Positions 49,380 through 60,100 of a DNA stretch of 64,000 nt are shown in pieces. The stretch spans positions 8,742,001 to 8,806,000 of the forward strand of contig NZ_CP070225.1 in assembly GCF_021631985.1 (NCBI RefSeq), written 5' to 3'. The first letter of the stretch is position 1, and every line of letters starts with the position of its first letter. Source of the DNA: Sandaracinus amylolyticus (GTDB lineage: Bacteria; Myxococcota_A; Polyangia; Polyangiales; Sandaracinaceae). A program made the translations under genes and the position numbers. The notes below the pieces were generated by a model. That model was not told where the DNA came from and made no database searches. It was given only the letters and a program-made list of their open reading frames with translations.

Positions 49380-49472
49380 TTGCCGGAGTGCTCGTCCCGC
49401 AGGTCCCGGACGGGTGCGCGCGAAGCGCGCGGACGGTAAGGGACCGGCGGGCGAGCCGATTTTGCGACAGCC
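49380..49472 (+). repeat. Dispersed hairpin repeat, copy G
   Basis: Begins 4 bases after the monooxygenase stop. Same arms as copy A, except for one arm mismatch (A for C), and the CGATTTTGCGACAG tail. Confidence 0.75.
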
Positions 49473-49489
49473 CTTGAGTCTCCCGCCGA

Positions 49490-52400
49490 TCAGAGGCTGA
49501 GGGCGTCGAGCGTGAGGCCTCGCGTGTCCTCCACCAGCTCGGCGCACATGGGCTCGAGCCCCGCCACGAGCTCGGTGCAGCGCTCGATGCCGCCGTGGAT
49601 GGCCGCATCTTCGAGCGCCGACGCGAGCGCTCCGGCGACGGTCGAGAACGCGGAGAGGGTGCCGTGGAGCATGTGCGCGGCTTCCCTCAGGCGCGGCCGA
49701 TCTCGGTCACGAAGCGCCGACCGGGTACGCGCCATGTGATCGGGAAGGCTCCGTCGAAACACGGCGCAGAGCCTCTCGAGGACGGCCGGATGCCCCCCGC
49801 ACGCCCGCAGGATCGCCCTCGGATCGAGGACGCGCGACTCCCGGCGCTTCATCGGCGGAAGGTGAGCTGCCATCCGCTCGATCGCGGTCCACAGGGCCTC
49901 GACCTCGATCGGCTTGGACAGGAAGTCGTCCATCCCCGCAGCGAGGGCCTCCTCGCGATCGCGCTTCGACGACCGCGCCGTCAGGGCGATGATCGGCAGG
50001 TGCTCGTTCGTTCCGCGCTCGTGCTGGCGGATCGCCTGCACGACCTCGAAGCCGTCCATCTCGGGCATGTGCAGATCGAGGAGCATCAGGTCGAAGGTCG
50101 CGCCGGGCCTCGTGGCGAGCTCGAGCGCGGTCCGACCATCGCTCGCGAGCTCGACGCGGTGTCCACGCCGGCCGAGCAGCTCCTCGAGGAGCGTCACGTT
50201 CAGCTCGTTGTCTTCGGCCACCAGGATGTGCAGCGAGCGCGCACGCGCGTGCGGCACAGCCGCTTCGGCGTCGACGACGACCTCTTCGCTCCGACCCGGC
50301 TTCGAAGACCGGGCGATTCGAGCGGCGAACGAGAACGTGCTGCCTCGGCCGAGCTCGCTGTCCACGGTGATCCGACCGCCCATCAGCGCCGCGAGCCGAG
50401 CGGAGATGGTCAACCCGAGCCCCGTCCCGCCGAACTGCCGGGTCGTCGACGCGTCCGCCTGCTCGAAGGCGCGGAAGATGGCCGCGTGCTTCTCGCGCGG
50501 GATGCCGATTCCCGTGTCGCGCACCGTGAAGAGCAAGGGCACCGCCGCGGAGTCGGCAGGGGCCGTCGGATCGATCATGACCTGGACGGCGACCTCGCCC
50601 CGCGTGGTGAACTTGATCGCGTTGGCGAGGAGGTTCGTCAGCACCTGACGCACGCGGCCCGCATCCCCGTGATAGCCGTCGGGCACGTCCTGGTGCACGT
50701 CGCAGATCAGCTCCAGGCCCTTGCGTCGCGCGCGCACGACGAGCGCGCCCACGGTCTCTCCGACGGCGGCGCGGAGAGAGAAATCGGCAGGATCGAGCGC
50801 GAGCATGCCGGCGTCGATCTTCGAAAAGTCGAGCAGGTCGTCGATGATGTGGAGCAGGTTCCTCGCGGCCATCTTCACGGTCGAGAGGAGCTGTTTCTGG
50901 TGGGCCGTCTCGGAGGCGTCGAGCGCCAGCTCGGTCATCCCGAGGATCGCATTCATCGGAGTGCGGATCTCGTGGCTGACGTTCGCGAGGAACTCGTCCT
51001 TGGCGCGATTGGCCGACTCGGCCGCTTCCCGCGCCAGCTGCAGCTCCGCCTCGATCCGCTTGATCTCGGTGATGTCGAATTGCGTGCCGAGCAGTCGCGT
51101 CGGTCTCCCCTGAGCATCACGGACGGCGCGTGCGCGGGTGAGGAGCCACCCGATCGAGCCGTCTTCGCGACGGGTGCGGAACTCCGACTCCAGCTGCCCC
51201 GATCCGCCACTGAGATAGGCGACGGTCTCGGCATACGTGCGCGCGAGGTCGTCGGGGTGGATCGAGTACGCGGTCGCGCTCGCGTAGTCGACGGGGGCCG
51301 TCATCGGATCGAACCCGGCCATCTCCCAGGCGTTCGCCACCCGGATCGTCGCGCCCTCGAGCGTGCCGTTGGGCAGATCGATCTCGTAGATGCCGGTGTT
51401 GGATCCGGCGATCGCGAGCGCGAGGCGCTCGTTCGTCTCGTGCAGATCCTCTTCCAGCTTCTTTCGCTCGGTGACGTCCTGGAGGATGGCGAGGACGCGG
51501 GCCGGCTCTCCGGTCGGCGCGCGGAGCATCACGGAGTACGTGAGATGGCTCCAGGCAACGGATCCGTCGCGCCGCAGGTACTGCCGATCGAACGAGTGCT
51601 TCTCGACCTCCCCGTCGAGGATCTGGCGCATGCGCGCGCGGGCCCCCTCGATGTCGTCGGGAAGCAGATCGAGGAACGTTCGTCCGAGGAGCTCTTCGCG
51701 GGAGTACTCCGAGAGCCGGCTGAACGTGTCGTTGATCTCGAGGATGCGGCCCTCTGCGTCGAGGAGGAGCATCCCCACCGCTGCGTTCTCGAACGTCGCG
51801 CGGAAGCGCTGCTCGCTCTCGCGGAGCACCTGCTCCGCCCGCACGCGCTCGGTGATGTCGATGGTGATGCCCGTGAAGCGGGTGGCTCGCGCGGTCGTCG
51901 GGTCGCGCTGAGCGACTCCGCGTGCGAGGAGCCAACGCTCGGAGCCGTCCTTGTGCTGGGCGCGGTGCACGCGCTCCCACTCCCGGCCCGTCCCGTCGAG
52001 GTGGGCTTGCAGGCTCGCCGCGGCGTGATCCTGGTCTTCGGCGAAGAAGAGCGCGACGACGGCGGCGAGGTCAGCCGTCCTGTCGTCGCCCGCGTAGCCG
52101 AGGAGCTGGAACACGTTCGTGTACGTCGCACGGCCGATCGCGCCATCGACGATGTCGTAGTCCCAAGTGCACGCCGTCGAGCCGAGGATCGAGAGCTCGA
52201 GCCGCTCTCGATTCCGGCGTGCTTCTTCCTCGGCCGCCTTGAGGGCCGTGACGTCGACGCTCGTCCCGACGAAGCTGCGCGGAGCGCCATCGGCGTCGCG
52301 CGTGACGATGCCGCGCGCGAGGTTCCAGTGGATCGATCCGTCGTGGTGCCGGACGCGGTACTCGGCTTCGAAGGTCGGGGTGTCGCCGCGGATGCACGCC

Positions 52401-53464
52401 TCGAGCACGGCCATCACGGAGGGCTGGTCCTCTTGGAGCACGACCAGCCCGAGGCTCGCCGAGAACGTGCTCGGGACCGTCGCGGGATCGTAGCCGAGCG
52501 ACTCCCAGACGTTGAGGAAGGTCGCTCGCGCGTCGTCGATCTGGCTGTCGACGAAGTCGAACTGCCAGACGTAGACCCTCGAGAGTGTCGTCGCGAGCTC
52601 GAGCAGCAACGTTGCCCGCCGCGTCTCCTCCTCCGCCTGCTTCTGGGCCGTGATGTCGACGGTGGTGCTGATGAAGCGGAGCGGCTTGCCCTCGGGGCTC
52701 CGGATGACGCGACCGTGCACGCAACGCCACCGAGGTGAACCGTCGGGGGAGACGTTCGCTCGATACTCGAAGCGCACCTCGTCCCTCTGCCCTCGGATGC
52801 ACTCGTCGATCGCGGCGGTCAGCGGCTCCCGGTGCTCCGGCGCGAGGACTTCCATGAGGGCATCCCAACGCACGCCCACGACACCCAGGCTGCGCAGGCG
52901 CGCGGTCCAGGAGAAGTACTCGAGCACGCGCCCCTGCATGATCGAGTCGCCGTGGAGCTCCCAGGTCCAGATCGACATGTCCGAGCCGCGGAGCGCGAAC
53001 TCGATCGTCTCGCGCAGCTGGCGTCTCTCCTCCTCGCCGCGCCTCTCGACGCTGATGTCGATCGAGATCGCGCGCAGCGCCGAGGGCTCGCCGCTCGGGT
53101 GGCGGGAGACGGTCCCGCGGATGCGTCGCCAGCGGATCGACCCATCGGGGAGCGTGAGCGAGTGCTCGGTCTCGAAGTCCGGAGTCGTTCCGTCGGCGCA
53201 CGCCTCGATGGCCCGGATGCACTCGTCTCGGTCGCGGACGCCGACTCCGTCCTGCGCGAGCACCGCCGACAGCGTCGGCCACGCGCTCGTGTCGTCCGAC
53301 CGGAGATCGTCGTCGGGCACCTGGCGGCAGCTCGCCGCCGCGCCGTCGACGAAGACGAACTCCCAGGGCGTCAGCCCGCTGGCCTCCTTCGCCCGCCGGA
53401 GCTGGTCTTCGAGCTTTCGTACGCGCGCTTCGAGGCGCTCGTGGTGGAGGGCAGGCGCAGACAA
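49490..53464 (-). CDS. Multi-PAS hybrid histidine kinase with receiver and Hpt domains
   Basis: About 1324 residues from a proposed TTG; the start is uncertain. Amino-terminal coiled segment, then about six PAS/PAC modules (repeated DGSIRW/DGSERW motifs and VDIT-type PAC ends), HisKA (FLANVSHEIRTPMNAILGM), HATPase (NLLANAIKFT, DTGIGIP, GGTGLGLTI), a receiver (LMLLDLHMPEMDG) and a C-terminal Hpt domain with AAHMLHGTLSAF. A complete His-Asp-His phosphorelay in one protein. The upstream intergenic region holds a large perfect dyad. Confidence 0.85.
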   Translation of the reverse strand: MSAPALHHERLEARVRKLEDQLRRAKEASGLTPWEFVFVDGAAASCRQVPDDDLRSDDTSAWPTLSAVLAQDGVGVRDRDECIRAIEACADGTTPDFETEHSLTLPDGSIRWRRIRGTVSRHPSGEPSALRAISIDISVERRGEEERRQLRETIEFALRGSDMSIWTWELHGDSIMQGRVLEYFSWTARLRSLGVVGVRWDALMEVLAPEHREPLTAAIDECIRGQRDEVRFEYRANVSPDGSPRWRCVHGRVIRSPEGKPLRFISTTVDITAQKQAEEETRRATLLLELATTLSRVYVWQFDFVDSQIDDARATFLNVWESLGYDPATVPSTFSASLGLVVLQEDQPSVMAVLEACIRGDTPTFEAEYRVRHHDGSIHWNLARGIVTRDADGAPRSFVGTSVDVTALKAAEEEARRNRERLELSILGSTACTWDYDIVDGAIGRATYTNVFQLLGYAGDDRTADLAAVVALFFAEDQDHAAASLQAHLDGTGREWERVHRAQHKDGSERWLLARGVAQRDPTTARATRFTGITIDITERVRAEQVLRESEQRFRATFENAAVGMLLLDAEGRILEINDTFSRLSEYSREELLGRTFLDLLPDDIEGARARMRQILDGEVEKHSFDRQYLRRDGSVAWSHLTYSVMLRAPTGEPARVLAILQDVTERKKLEEDLHETNERLALAIAGSNTGIYEIDLPNGTLEGATIRVANAWEMAGFDPMTAPVDYASATAYSIHPDDLARTYAETVAYLSGGSGQLESEFRTRREDGSIGWLLTRARAVRDAQGRPTRLLGTQFDITEIKRIEAELQLAREAAESANRAKDEFLANVSHEIRTPMNAILGMTELALDASETAHQKQLLSTVKMAARNLLHIIDDLLDFSKIDAGMLALDPADFSLRAAVGETVGALVVRARRKGLELICDVHQDVPDGYHGDAGRVRQVLTNLLANAIKFTTRGEVAVQVMIDPTAPADSAAVPLLFTVRDTGIGIPREKHAAIFRAFEQADASTTRQFGGTGLGLTISARLAALMGGRITVDSELGRGSTFSFAARIARSSKPGRSEEVVVDAEAAVPHARARSLHILVAEDNELNVTLLEELLGRRGHRVELASDGRTALELATRPGATFDLMLLDLHMPEMDGFEVVQAIRQHERGTNEHLPIIALTARSSKRDREEALAAGMDDFLSKPIEVEALWTAIERMAAHLPPMKRRESRVLDPRAILRACGGHPAVLERLCAVFRRSLPDHMARTRSALRDRDRPRLREAAHMLHGTLSAFSTVAGALASALEDAAIHGGIERCTELVAGLEPMCAELVEDTRGLTLDALSL

Positions 53465-53546
53465 GGTGGGTTCGCCGGCTCCGGCGTCGCAGCGCCGAGC
53501 AAGCGACAGGCCAGCACGCAGGACGCCCGGTCTCGTCAGCGGAGAG

Positions 53547-53583
53547 GGGCCAATAGTTGGTCCGAGTGACCAACTATTGGCCC
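53547..53583. repeat. Perfect 16-bp inverted repeat upstream of the hybrid kinase
   Basis: GGGCCAATAGTTGGTC pairs exactly with GACCAACTATTGGCCC across a 5-base loop (CGAGT), with an AT-rich core in a GC-rich region. It lies 83 bases upstream of the proposed kinase start and upstream of the AddB-like gene, so it could be an operator; TTTTT follows about 10 bases later on the plus strand. Confidence 0.75.
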
Positions 53584-53648
53584 GGGCGGCAGCTTTTTGG
53601 GCGCCGCGACCGCCGACGGCGTGCGGGACGACTTCGTTGGCCGGGAGG

Positions 53649-53787
53649 ACTTCGGTTGCCCTTCCTGGATTTGAAGTCCAGTCGGGGCAACTTCGGTTGT
53701 CGTTCCCTGGACTTGAAATCCAGTTTCGACGATCGCGATCGTCGTTCCGGGCCCTGAAATCGCCGGGCCATGATCGCGATCGTCCCC
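53649..53787. repeat. Degenerate 41-42 bp tandem repeats with stem-loops
   Basis: Three units (53649, 53690 and 53732) plus a partial fourth, each about 41-42 bp. Each of the first two carries a CTGGA-7 nt-TCCAG stem, and the third carries GGCCC...GGGCC, with a TTGAA-like loop. They occupy the gap between the hybrid kinase and AddB-like genes, together with the large dyad; no convincing gene was seen in the 53465-53899 gap. Function unknown. Confidence 0.65.
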
Positions 53788-53899
53788 GCGCGATTCCACC
53801 GCGTTCCACGGCGACCCAGCTCGTCGCCGCCCGCCCTGCGGCGCACGCTCGTGTCGCGTGCTCGCGCGCGGCACCCACGTGCGAGACTGCGGACCCCTG

Positions 53900-56800
53900 A
53901 TGGATCGAAGGCTGATCGAGAGCGAGAGCGCGGCCTCGCGCGTGGCCAGCGCGGCCGCGTGGCTCGGCGCGCGTCGCGCGTCGCCGGTGTGGATCGTCGG
54001 CGCGCGTCGCGAGCCGGTGGACGTGCTGGTGCGTCGCGTCGCGTACGAGCAGGGCGCGGCGCTCGCTTGGGACCGCACCACGCTCGACGCGCTCGCGGGG
54101 CGCATCGCGGCGCGCGCGCTCGCGCGTCGGGGGCTCACACCGGTCGCGGGCACCGCGGTCGAGGCGCTCTGCGCGCGACTGCTGCATCGCATGCGGGCGC
54201 GAGAGCCGGCGCGGCTCGGTCGCTATGCCGCGATCGCCGATCGACCGGGGCTGCCCCGCGCGCTCGCGTCGACGCTCGAGGAGCTCGCGCATGCCGATCT
54301 CGCGCCCGAGGTGGTGCGCGCGCACGCCCCCGACCTTGCGGCGATCTACGCGGCCTATCGCGACGAGCTGCCGGCGCTCGGGCTCGCGGATCGCGCGACG
54401 GTGCTCGAGCACGCGACCGCGACGCTGCGCGAGGGCCGCGCGGTCGACGCCGATCGTGCGGTGCTGCTGCTCGACGTGCGGGTGCGATCGCGGCTCGAGG
54501 CCGATCTCGTGGCGGCACTGATCGCGCGCGCACCGAGCGCGCTGGTGACGATCCCGCGAGGCGACGAGCGCACCCGCGCGCTGCTCTGCGAGCGCATCGA
54601 TCTCGCGATCGAGAGCGCGACGCACGAGGTCGAGGTCGCGCCGGCGCTGCGCGCGCTGCAGGCACGCATCTTCGAGGACGCGCGCGAAGCAGTCGCGAAC
54701 GACGAAGCGGTCGAGATCCTCTCGGCGCCGGGCGAGAGCCGCGAGTGCGTGGAGATCGGGCGGCGCGTGCTCACCGCGGCGCGCGAGGGGACGCGCTTCG
54801 ATCGCATGGCGGTGCTGCTCCGTGCGCCCGAGCGCTACGGCGTGCACCTCGCGGAGGCGTTCCGTCGCGCCGGCATTCCCGCGTCGTTCAGCCGCGGTGC
54901 ACGTCGCCCCGATCCGACCGGTCGCGCACTGCTGGCGCTGCTCGCGTGCGCTGCCGAGGGGCTCTCGGCGCGGGCGTTCGGCGAGTACCTGTCGCTCGGC
55001 GTGGTGCCCGATGCCGAGGGCGGCGCGCCGCCCGGCGCGAAGGGCGCGCGTGCGCGCTTCGTGCCCGCCGACGAAGAGCTCGCGGCGACCGAGGACGAGG
55101 GCGACGACGAGAGCGGGCTCGCGCCGATCGACGAGGACGCGTACGACGAGAGCGCGCCGGTGCGCGTCGGCACGCTGCGCGCGCCGCGCCGGTGGGAGCA
55201 GCTGATCGTCGAGGCCGCGGTGATCGGCGGGCGCGATCGCTGGGCGCGCCGCATCGAGGGCGCGATCGCCGGCGCGCGCCGCGCCCGCGCGGATCTCGAA
55301 GATCCCGATGACGTCGAGGGCCGCCGCCACGCGCGCCGCATCGCCGATCTCGAGGCGCTGCGCGACTTCGCGCTGCCGCTGATCGACGCGCTCGCGACGC
55401 TCCCCGCGCGTGCGACGTGGGCCGCGTGGATCGACGCGCTCTCCGCGCTCGCGACCCGCGCGCTGCGTGATCCGCGCCGTGTGCTCGCGGTGCTCGCATC
55501 GCTCGCGCCGATGGGCGACGTGGGCCCGGTCGATCTCGCCGAGGTGCGCACCGTGCTCACGCCGCGCCTCCGTGAAGAGCCGGCGCGCGTCGCGAGCGAA
55601 GAGAGCGTCGGTCAGGTGCTCGTGTGCACGATCGAGGAGGCACGCGGCCGAGAGCTCGACGTGGTGTTCGTGCCCGGGCTCGCGGAGAAGCTCTTCCCCG
55701 CGAAGGTCGTCGAAGATCCGCTCCTGCTCGACGCGACGCGCGAGGCGATCTCCGACGCACTGATCACCCGTCGCGAGCGCGGCGCGGAAGAGCGCCTCGC
55801 GCTGCGCATCGCGCTCGGCGCGGCGAGCAAGCGCGTCGTCGCGTCGATCCCGCGCATCGACGTGGAGCGCGCGCGGCCGCGGGTGCCTTCGTTCTACGCG
55901 CTCGAGATCGCGCGTGCGATCGAGGGGCGCCTGCCTTCGTACGAAGAGCTCGGACGTCGCGCCGAGATCGCGGGCGCGGCGCGCCTCGGATGGCCGGCGC
56001 CCGATCACCCCGAGCTCGCGATCGACGCGGCGGAGCACGACCTCTCGGTGCTCGGCGCGCTCGTCGATCTCCCGCCCAAGGCGCGGATCGGGCGCGCGGC
56101 GTACCTCGTGGCGGCGAGCCCGATCGTCGCGCGCGCGCTGCGTGCTCGGTGGGCGCGCTGGGACAAGAAGCGCTGGCGCCCGCAGGACGGAATGGTGGAG
56201 CCCGAGGAGGGCGTGCGCGCGATCCTCGCCGAGCATCGCCTCGATCGCCGTGCGTACTCCGCGACCGCGCTCGAGAGCTTCGCGATGTGCCCCTACAAGT
56301 TCTATCTGCGCACGATCATCCGGCTCGAGCCGCGCGAGGTGCCCGAGCCGCTCGAGATGCTCGACCCCGCGCAGCGCGGGACGCTGGTGCACGCGGCGCA
56401 GTTCCGCTTGCTGGTGCGCCTGCGCGAGGAGGGTGCGCTGCCGCTCGTTCCGGCGTCGCTCGAGCACGCGCTCGTGGTGCTCGACGAAGAGCTCGATCGC
56501 GTCGCGCGCACCACCGCGGAGGAGCTCGCGCCCGCGATCCCGAAGGTGTGGGAGGACACGCTCGCCGCGGTGCGCCAGGACCTGCGCGAGTGGCTGCATC
56601 GCATGAGCGAAGATCCGAGCTGGGTCCCTTCGCGCTTCGAGCTCGCGTTCGGCATCCCCGCCGGCGACGAGCGCGACGCGGCGAGCCTGCACGACCCCGT
56701 GCCGCTGTCCATCGGCATGCGCCTGCGCGGTGCGATCGATCTCGTGGAAGAGCGCGAGGGCTCGCTGCGCGCGACCGATCACAAGACCGGCAGCGCATGG

Positions 56801-57163
56801 ACCAAGCCCGGCCAGCGCGTGATGGGTGGCGAGAAGCTCCAGCCCATCCTCTACGCGCTCGCGCTCGAGGCGATCTTCCCGGAGCGCACGGTGTGGGGCG
56901 GGCGTCTCTACTACTGCACCGACAAGGGCCGCTACACCGAGGTCGAGGTCCCGCTCGACGACGACTCGCGCGCTGCGATCACGAAGGTGACCACGACGAT
57001 CGATCAGCACGTGCGCGACGGGTTCCTCCCGCCCGCGCCGAGCGAGAAGGCGTGCAGCTTCTGCGACTACGCGGTGATCTGCGGCCCGCACGAGCGTCGT
57101 CGCACGATGCGCAAGGAGGGTGATCGCCTGGTCGGCATCGACTCGCTGCGGAGGATGCCGTGA
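53900..57163 (+). CDS. addB: AddB-like nuclease subunit with iron-sulfur nuclease domain
   Basis: 1087 residues. The amino-terminal two thirds are a divergent helicase-like region without a convincing Walker A (the position reads IVGARREPVDV). The C-terminal RecB-type nuclease has IDLVEE and TDHKTG (the D/ExK motif), and four cysteines (797, 1052, 1055, 1061) in the C-x254-C-x2-C-x5-C pattern of the AddB iron staple. The start at 53900 follows the first convincing similarity. It overlaps the next gene by 4 bases. Probably acts in recombinational repair of double-strand breaks. Confidence 0.78.
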   Translation: MDRRLIESESAASRVASAAAWLGARRASPVWIVGARREPVDVLVRRVAYEQGAALAWDRTTLDALAGRIAARALARRGLTPVAGTAVEALCARLLHRMRAREPARLGRYAAIADRPGLPRALASTLEELAHADLAPEVVRAHAPDLAAIYAAYRDELPALGLADRATVLEHATATLREGRAVDADRAVLLLDVRVRSRLEADLVAALIARAPSALVTIPRGDERTRALLCERIDLAIESATHEVEVAPALRALQARIFEDAREAVANDEAVEILSAPGESRECVEIGRRVLTAAREGTRFDRMAVLLRAPERYGVHLAEAFRRAGIPASFSRGARRPDPTGRALLALLACAAEGLSARAFGEYLSLGVVPDAEGGAPPGAKGARARFVPADEELAATEDEGDDESGLAPIDEDAYDESAPVRVGTLRAPRRWEQLIVEAAVIGGRDRWARRIEGAIAGARRARADLEDPDDVEGRRHARRIADLEALRDFALPLIDALATLPARATWAAWIDALSALATRALRDPRRVLAVLASLAPMGDVGPVDLAEVRTVLTPRLREEPARVASEESVGQVLVCTIEEARGRELDVVFVPGLAEKLFPAKVVEDPLLLDATREAISDALITRRERGAEERLALRIALGAASKRVVASIPRIDVERARPRVPSFYALEIARAIEGRLPSYEELGRRAEIAGAARLGWPAPDHPELAIDAAEHDLSVLGALVDLPPKARIGRAAYLVAASPIVARALRARWARWDKKRWRPQDGMVEPEEGVRAILAEHRLDRRAYSATALESFAMCPYKFYLRTIIRLEPREVPEPLEMLDPAQRGTLVHAAQFRLLVRLREEGALPLVPASLEHALVVLDEELDRVARTTAEELAPAIPKVWEDTLAAVRQDLREWLHRMSEDPSWVPSRFELAFGIPAGDERDAASLHDPVPLSIGMRLRGAIDLVEEREGSLRATDHKTGSAWTKPGQRVMGGEKLQPILYALALEAIFPERTVWGGRLYYCTDKGRYTEVEVPLDDDSRAAITKVTTTIDQHVRDGFLPPAPSEKACSFCDYAVICGPHERRRTMRKEGDRLVGIDSLRRMP

Positions 57164-60100
57164 CCAGCCTCCCCGCCGATCACGAGGCGCGCGCCCGCAT
57201 CGCGAACGACCACGCGACGTCGCTCTTGGTCGAGGCCGCGGCGGGCACCGGCAAGACCACCGCGCTGGTGACGCGCCTGGTCTCGATGCTGCGCACCGGC
57301 GCGTGCGAGCTGCGCGGCGTCGTCGCGATGACGTTCACCGACAAGGCCGCGGGCGAGATGACGCTGCGCCTGCGCGCCGCGCTCGAAGAGGCGCGCGCCG
57401 AGGCGAACGACGAGACCGAGCGTGCCCGCGCGGAGCGCGCGCTCGAGCAGCTCGAGACCGCGCGGGTGGGCACGATCCACGGCTTCTGCGCCGACTTGTT
57501 GCGCGAGCGGCCGGTCGAGGCGGGCGTCGATCCCAGCTTCTCGGTGCTCGCCGACGACGAGTCCGACGCGCTCGTGCAGCGGGCGATCGGCGACGAGCTC
57601 GGCACCGCGCTCGCGACGCCCGGCGAAGGGATCCGCCGCCTGCTCCGCCGCACCAGCCGGGAGCAGGAGACCGCGCGCGAGCGCCTGCGCGACGCGGTGC
57701 GCACGCTGATCGAGCATCGTGATCACCCCACGCCGTGGCGTCGTGATCCCTTCGATCGGGATGCCGCGATCGACACGATCCTGATCGACTTCGCCGAGCT
57801 CGCGGCGCTCGCGCCGAAGGCGACGACGCCCAGCGACTGGTGCGCGAAGAGTCTGTTGCTCTTCCAGCGCTTCATGGGCGACGTCGAGGTGCGCGAGCGG
57901 ACGCTGCCGCGCGATCACGATGGGCTCGAGGCCGCGCTGGTCGACGTCGCGCGCAAGAAGGAGTGGGGCTGGAAGGGCGCCGGGAAATTCTTCGCGCCCG
58001 GCGTGCTGCGCGCCGACGTGCTCGCGAAGCGCGACGCGCTGAAGGCGAAGCTCGACGCGTTCCTCGTCGCGGCCGATGCCGATCTCGCCGCGTGCCTGTG
58101 GCGGGATCTGCGGCCGATCGTGCTGCGCTACGAGGTGCTCAAGGAGCGTGCCGGCGCGCTGGACTTCCTCGATCTCCTGCTCGGGGTGCGTCGCCTGCTG
58201 GTCGAGCACGCGGAGGTGCGGCGCGAGCTCCAGACGCGCTTCACCCACGTCTTCGTCGACGAGCTGCAGGACAGCGATCCGGTGCAGATCGACGTGGTGC
58301 TGCTGCTCGCGTCGGACGATCCGACGATCGCCGATCCCACCAAGGTGCGCCCGGTGCCGGGCAAGCTCTTCCTGGTCGGCGATCCCAAGCAGAGCATCTA
58401 TCGGTTCCGCCGCGCCGACATCGCGAGCTATCGGCTGCTCCGAGCGCAGCTCGAGCGCGCGGGCGTGCCGGTGCTGCACCTCTCGACGAGCTTTCGCTCG
58501 CTGCCCGGAATCCAGCGGGTGATCAACGCCGCGTTCGAGCCCGCGATGCAGAGCGCGCCCGCGGGCGTGCAGGCCGAGCACGTCGCGCTCACCGAGTGGC
58601 GCGCGCCCGAAGAGAAGCGGCCCAGCGTGATCGCGCTCGGCATCCCGCGCCCCTACGACAAGACCGAGAAGATCACGAAGGGCGCGATCGAAGCGTCGAC
58701 GCCCGACGCGGTCGCGGCGTTCGTCGCGTGGCTGGTGCGCGAGAGCGGATGGACGGTGATCGATCCGGTCACGAGCGAGCCCACGAGGGTCGCGCCGCGC
58801 CACGTGTGTCTGCTCTTCCGGCGTCAGGTCGGGTGGAACGACAGCGACGTGGTGCGCCCGTATCTGCGCGGGCTCGAGGCGCGACGCGTGCCGCACGTGT
58901 GGGTCGGCGGGCGATCGTTCCACGAGCGCGAGGAGATCATCGGCCTGCGCGCGATCGCGTCGGCGATCGAGTACCCCGACGACGCGCTCGCAGTGTATGC
59001 CGCGCTGCGCGGCCCCTTCCTCGCGCTGACCGATGCGGAGCTCTTGCTCTATCGCGATCGCGTCGGGCCGCTGCACCCGATGTCGAAGGTCGCGCTCGAC
59101 TCGGTGGAGACCGCGCTGCGCCCGGTCGCCGAGGCGCTGCACCTGCTGCGTGATCTGCACCTCGGTCGGAATCGACATCCGATCGCCGACACCTTCGCGC
59201 GCTTCTTCGATGCGACGCGCGCGCATGCGGCGCTCGCCCTCGCGCACGGCGGCGAGCAGGTGCTCGCGAGCGCGAGCCGCATCCTCGATCTCGCGCGACG
59301 TTTCGATGCGCGCGGCGCGCTCTCGTTCCGCGGTTTCGTCGAGCTGCTCGAGGACCAAGCGGAGCGCGGCGAGGGCGCGGGCGGCGGCGAGAGCCCGAGC
59401 GGCGAAGAGGGCCAAGAGGGCGTGCGCGTGATGACGGTGCACAAGGCCAAGGGCCTCGAGTTCCCCGTCGTCGTGCTCTGCGATCCCACCGCGTCGACCG
59501 GCAGCTACGCGGATCGCTGGATCGATCCCAGCAAGGGCGAGGCGTTCTTCAAGCTCGCGGGGCTCACGCCGATCGAGCTGCGCGAGCGCGACGAGGCGGT
59601 GGTCGCCGCGAACGAGGCCGAGATCGTGCGCGTGACCTACGTCGCGGCGACCCGCGCTCGCGACCTCCTGGTGATCCCCGCGTGCGGCGATGCGCCGTTC
59701 GACGAGGGCTGGCTCGCGGTGATGAACCGCGCGATCTACCCGCCCCAGAGCGACTGGCGGAAGGGCGACGGGCGCGCGCCGGGGTGCCCGGCGTTCGGCG
59801 ACGAGTCGGTGGTGTCGCGCTCGTTCGACGCCGAGAGCGCGGGCACGCAGTCGGTGAAGCCGGGGCTGCATCGATCGGTCGGCGTGGTGTGGTGGGATCC
59901 GCGCACCCTGCCGCTCGACGAGGAGCCCGCCGACGGACTGCGCAGCGACGACGTGCTGCGCGCGACGGGCGGCGTCGACGACGGGATGCGCGCCCACCGC
60001 GCGTGGCTCGACGCGCGCGCCACGGCGATCGAGGACGGCGCGATCCCGACGATCCTCGCCTCGACGGTGAGCCAGCTCGCGCGCACGCCGCGCGGTGAGG

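Noticed and set aside
49490-57091. A 2533-codon open frame on the minus strand
   Set aside because: Only the part up to about 53464 shows kinase domains; the upstream portion is antisense to the AddB-like gene and has GC-skewed, low-information composition.
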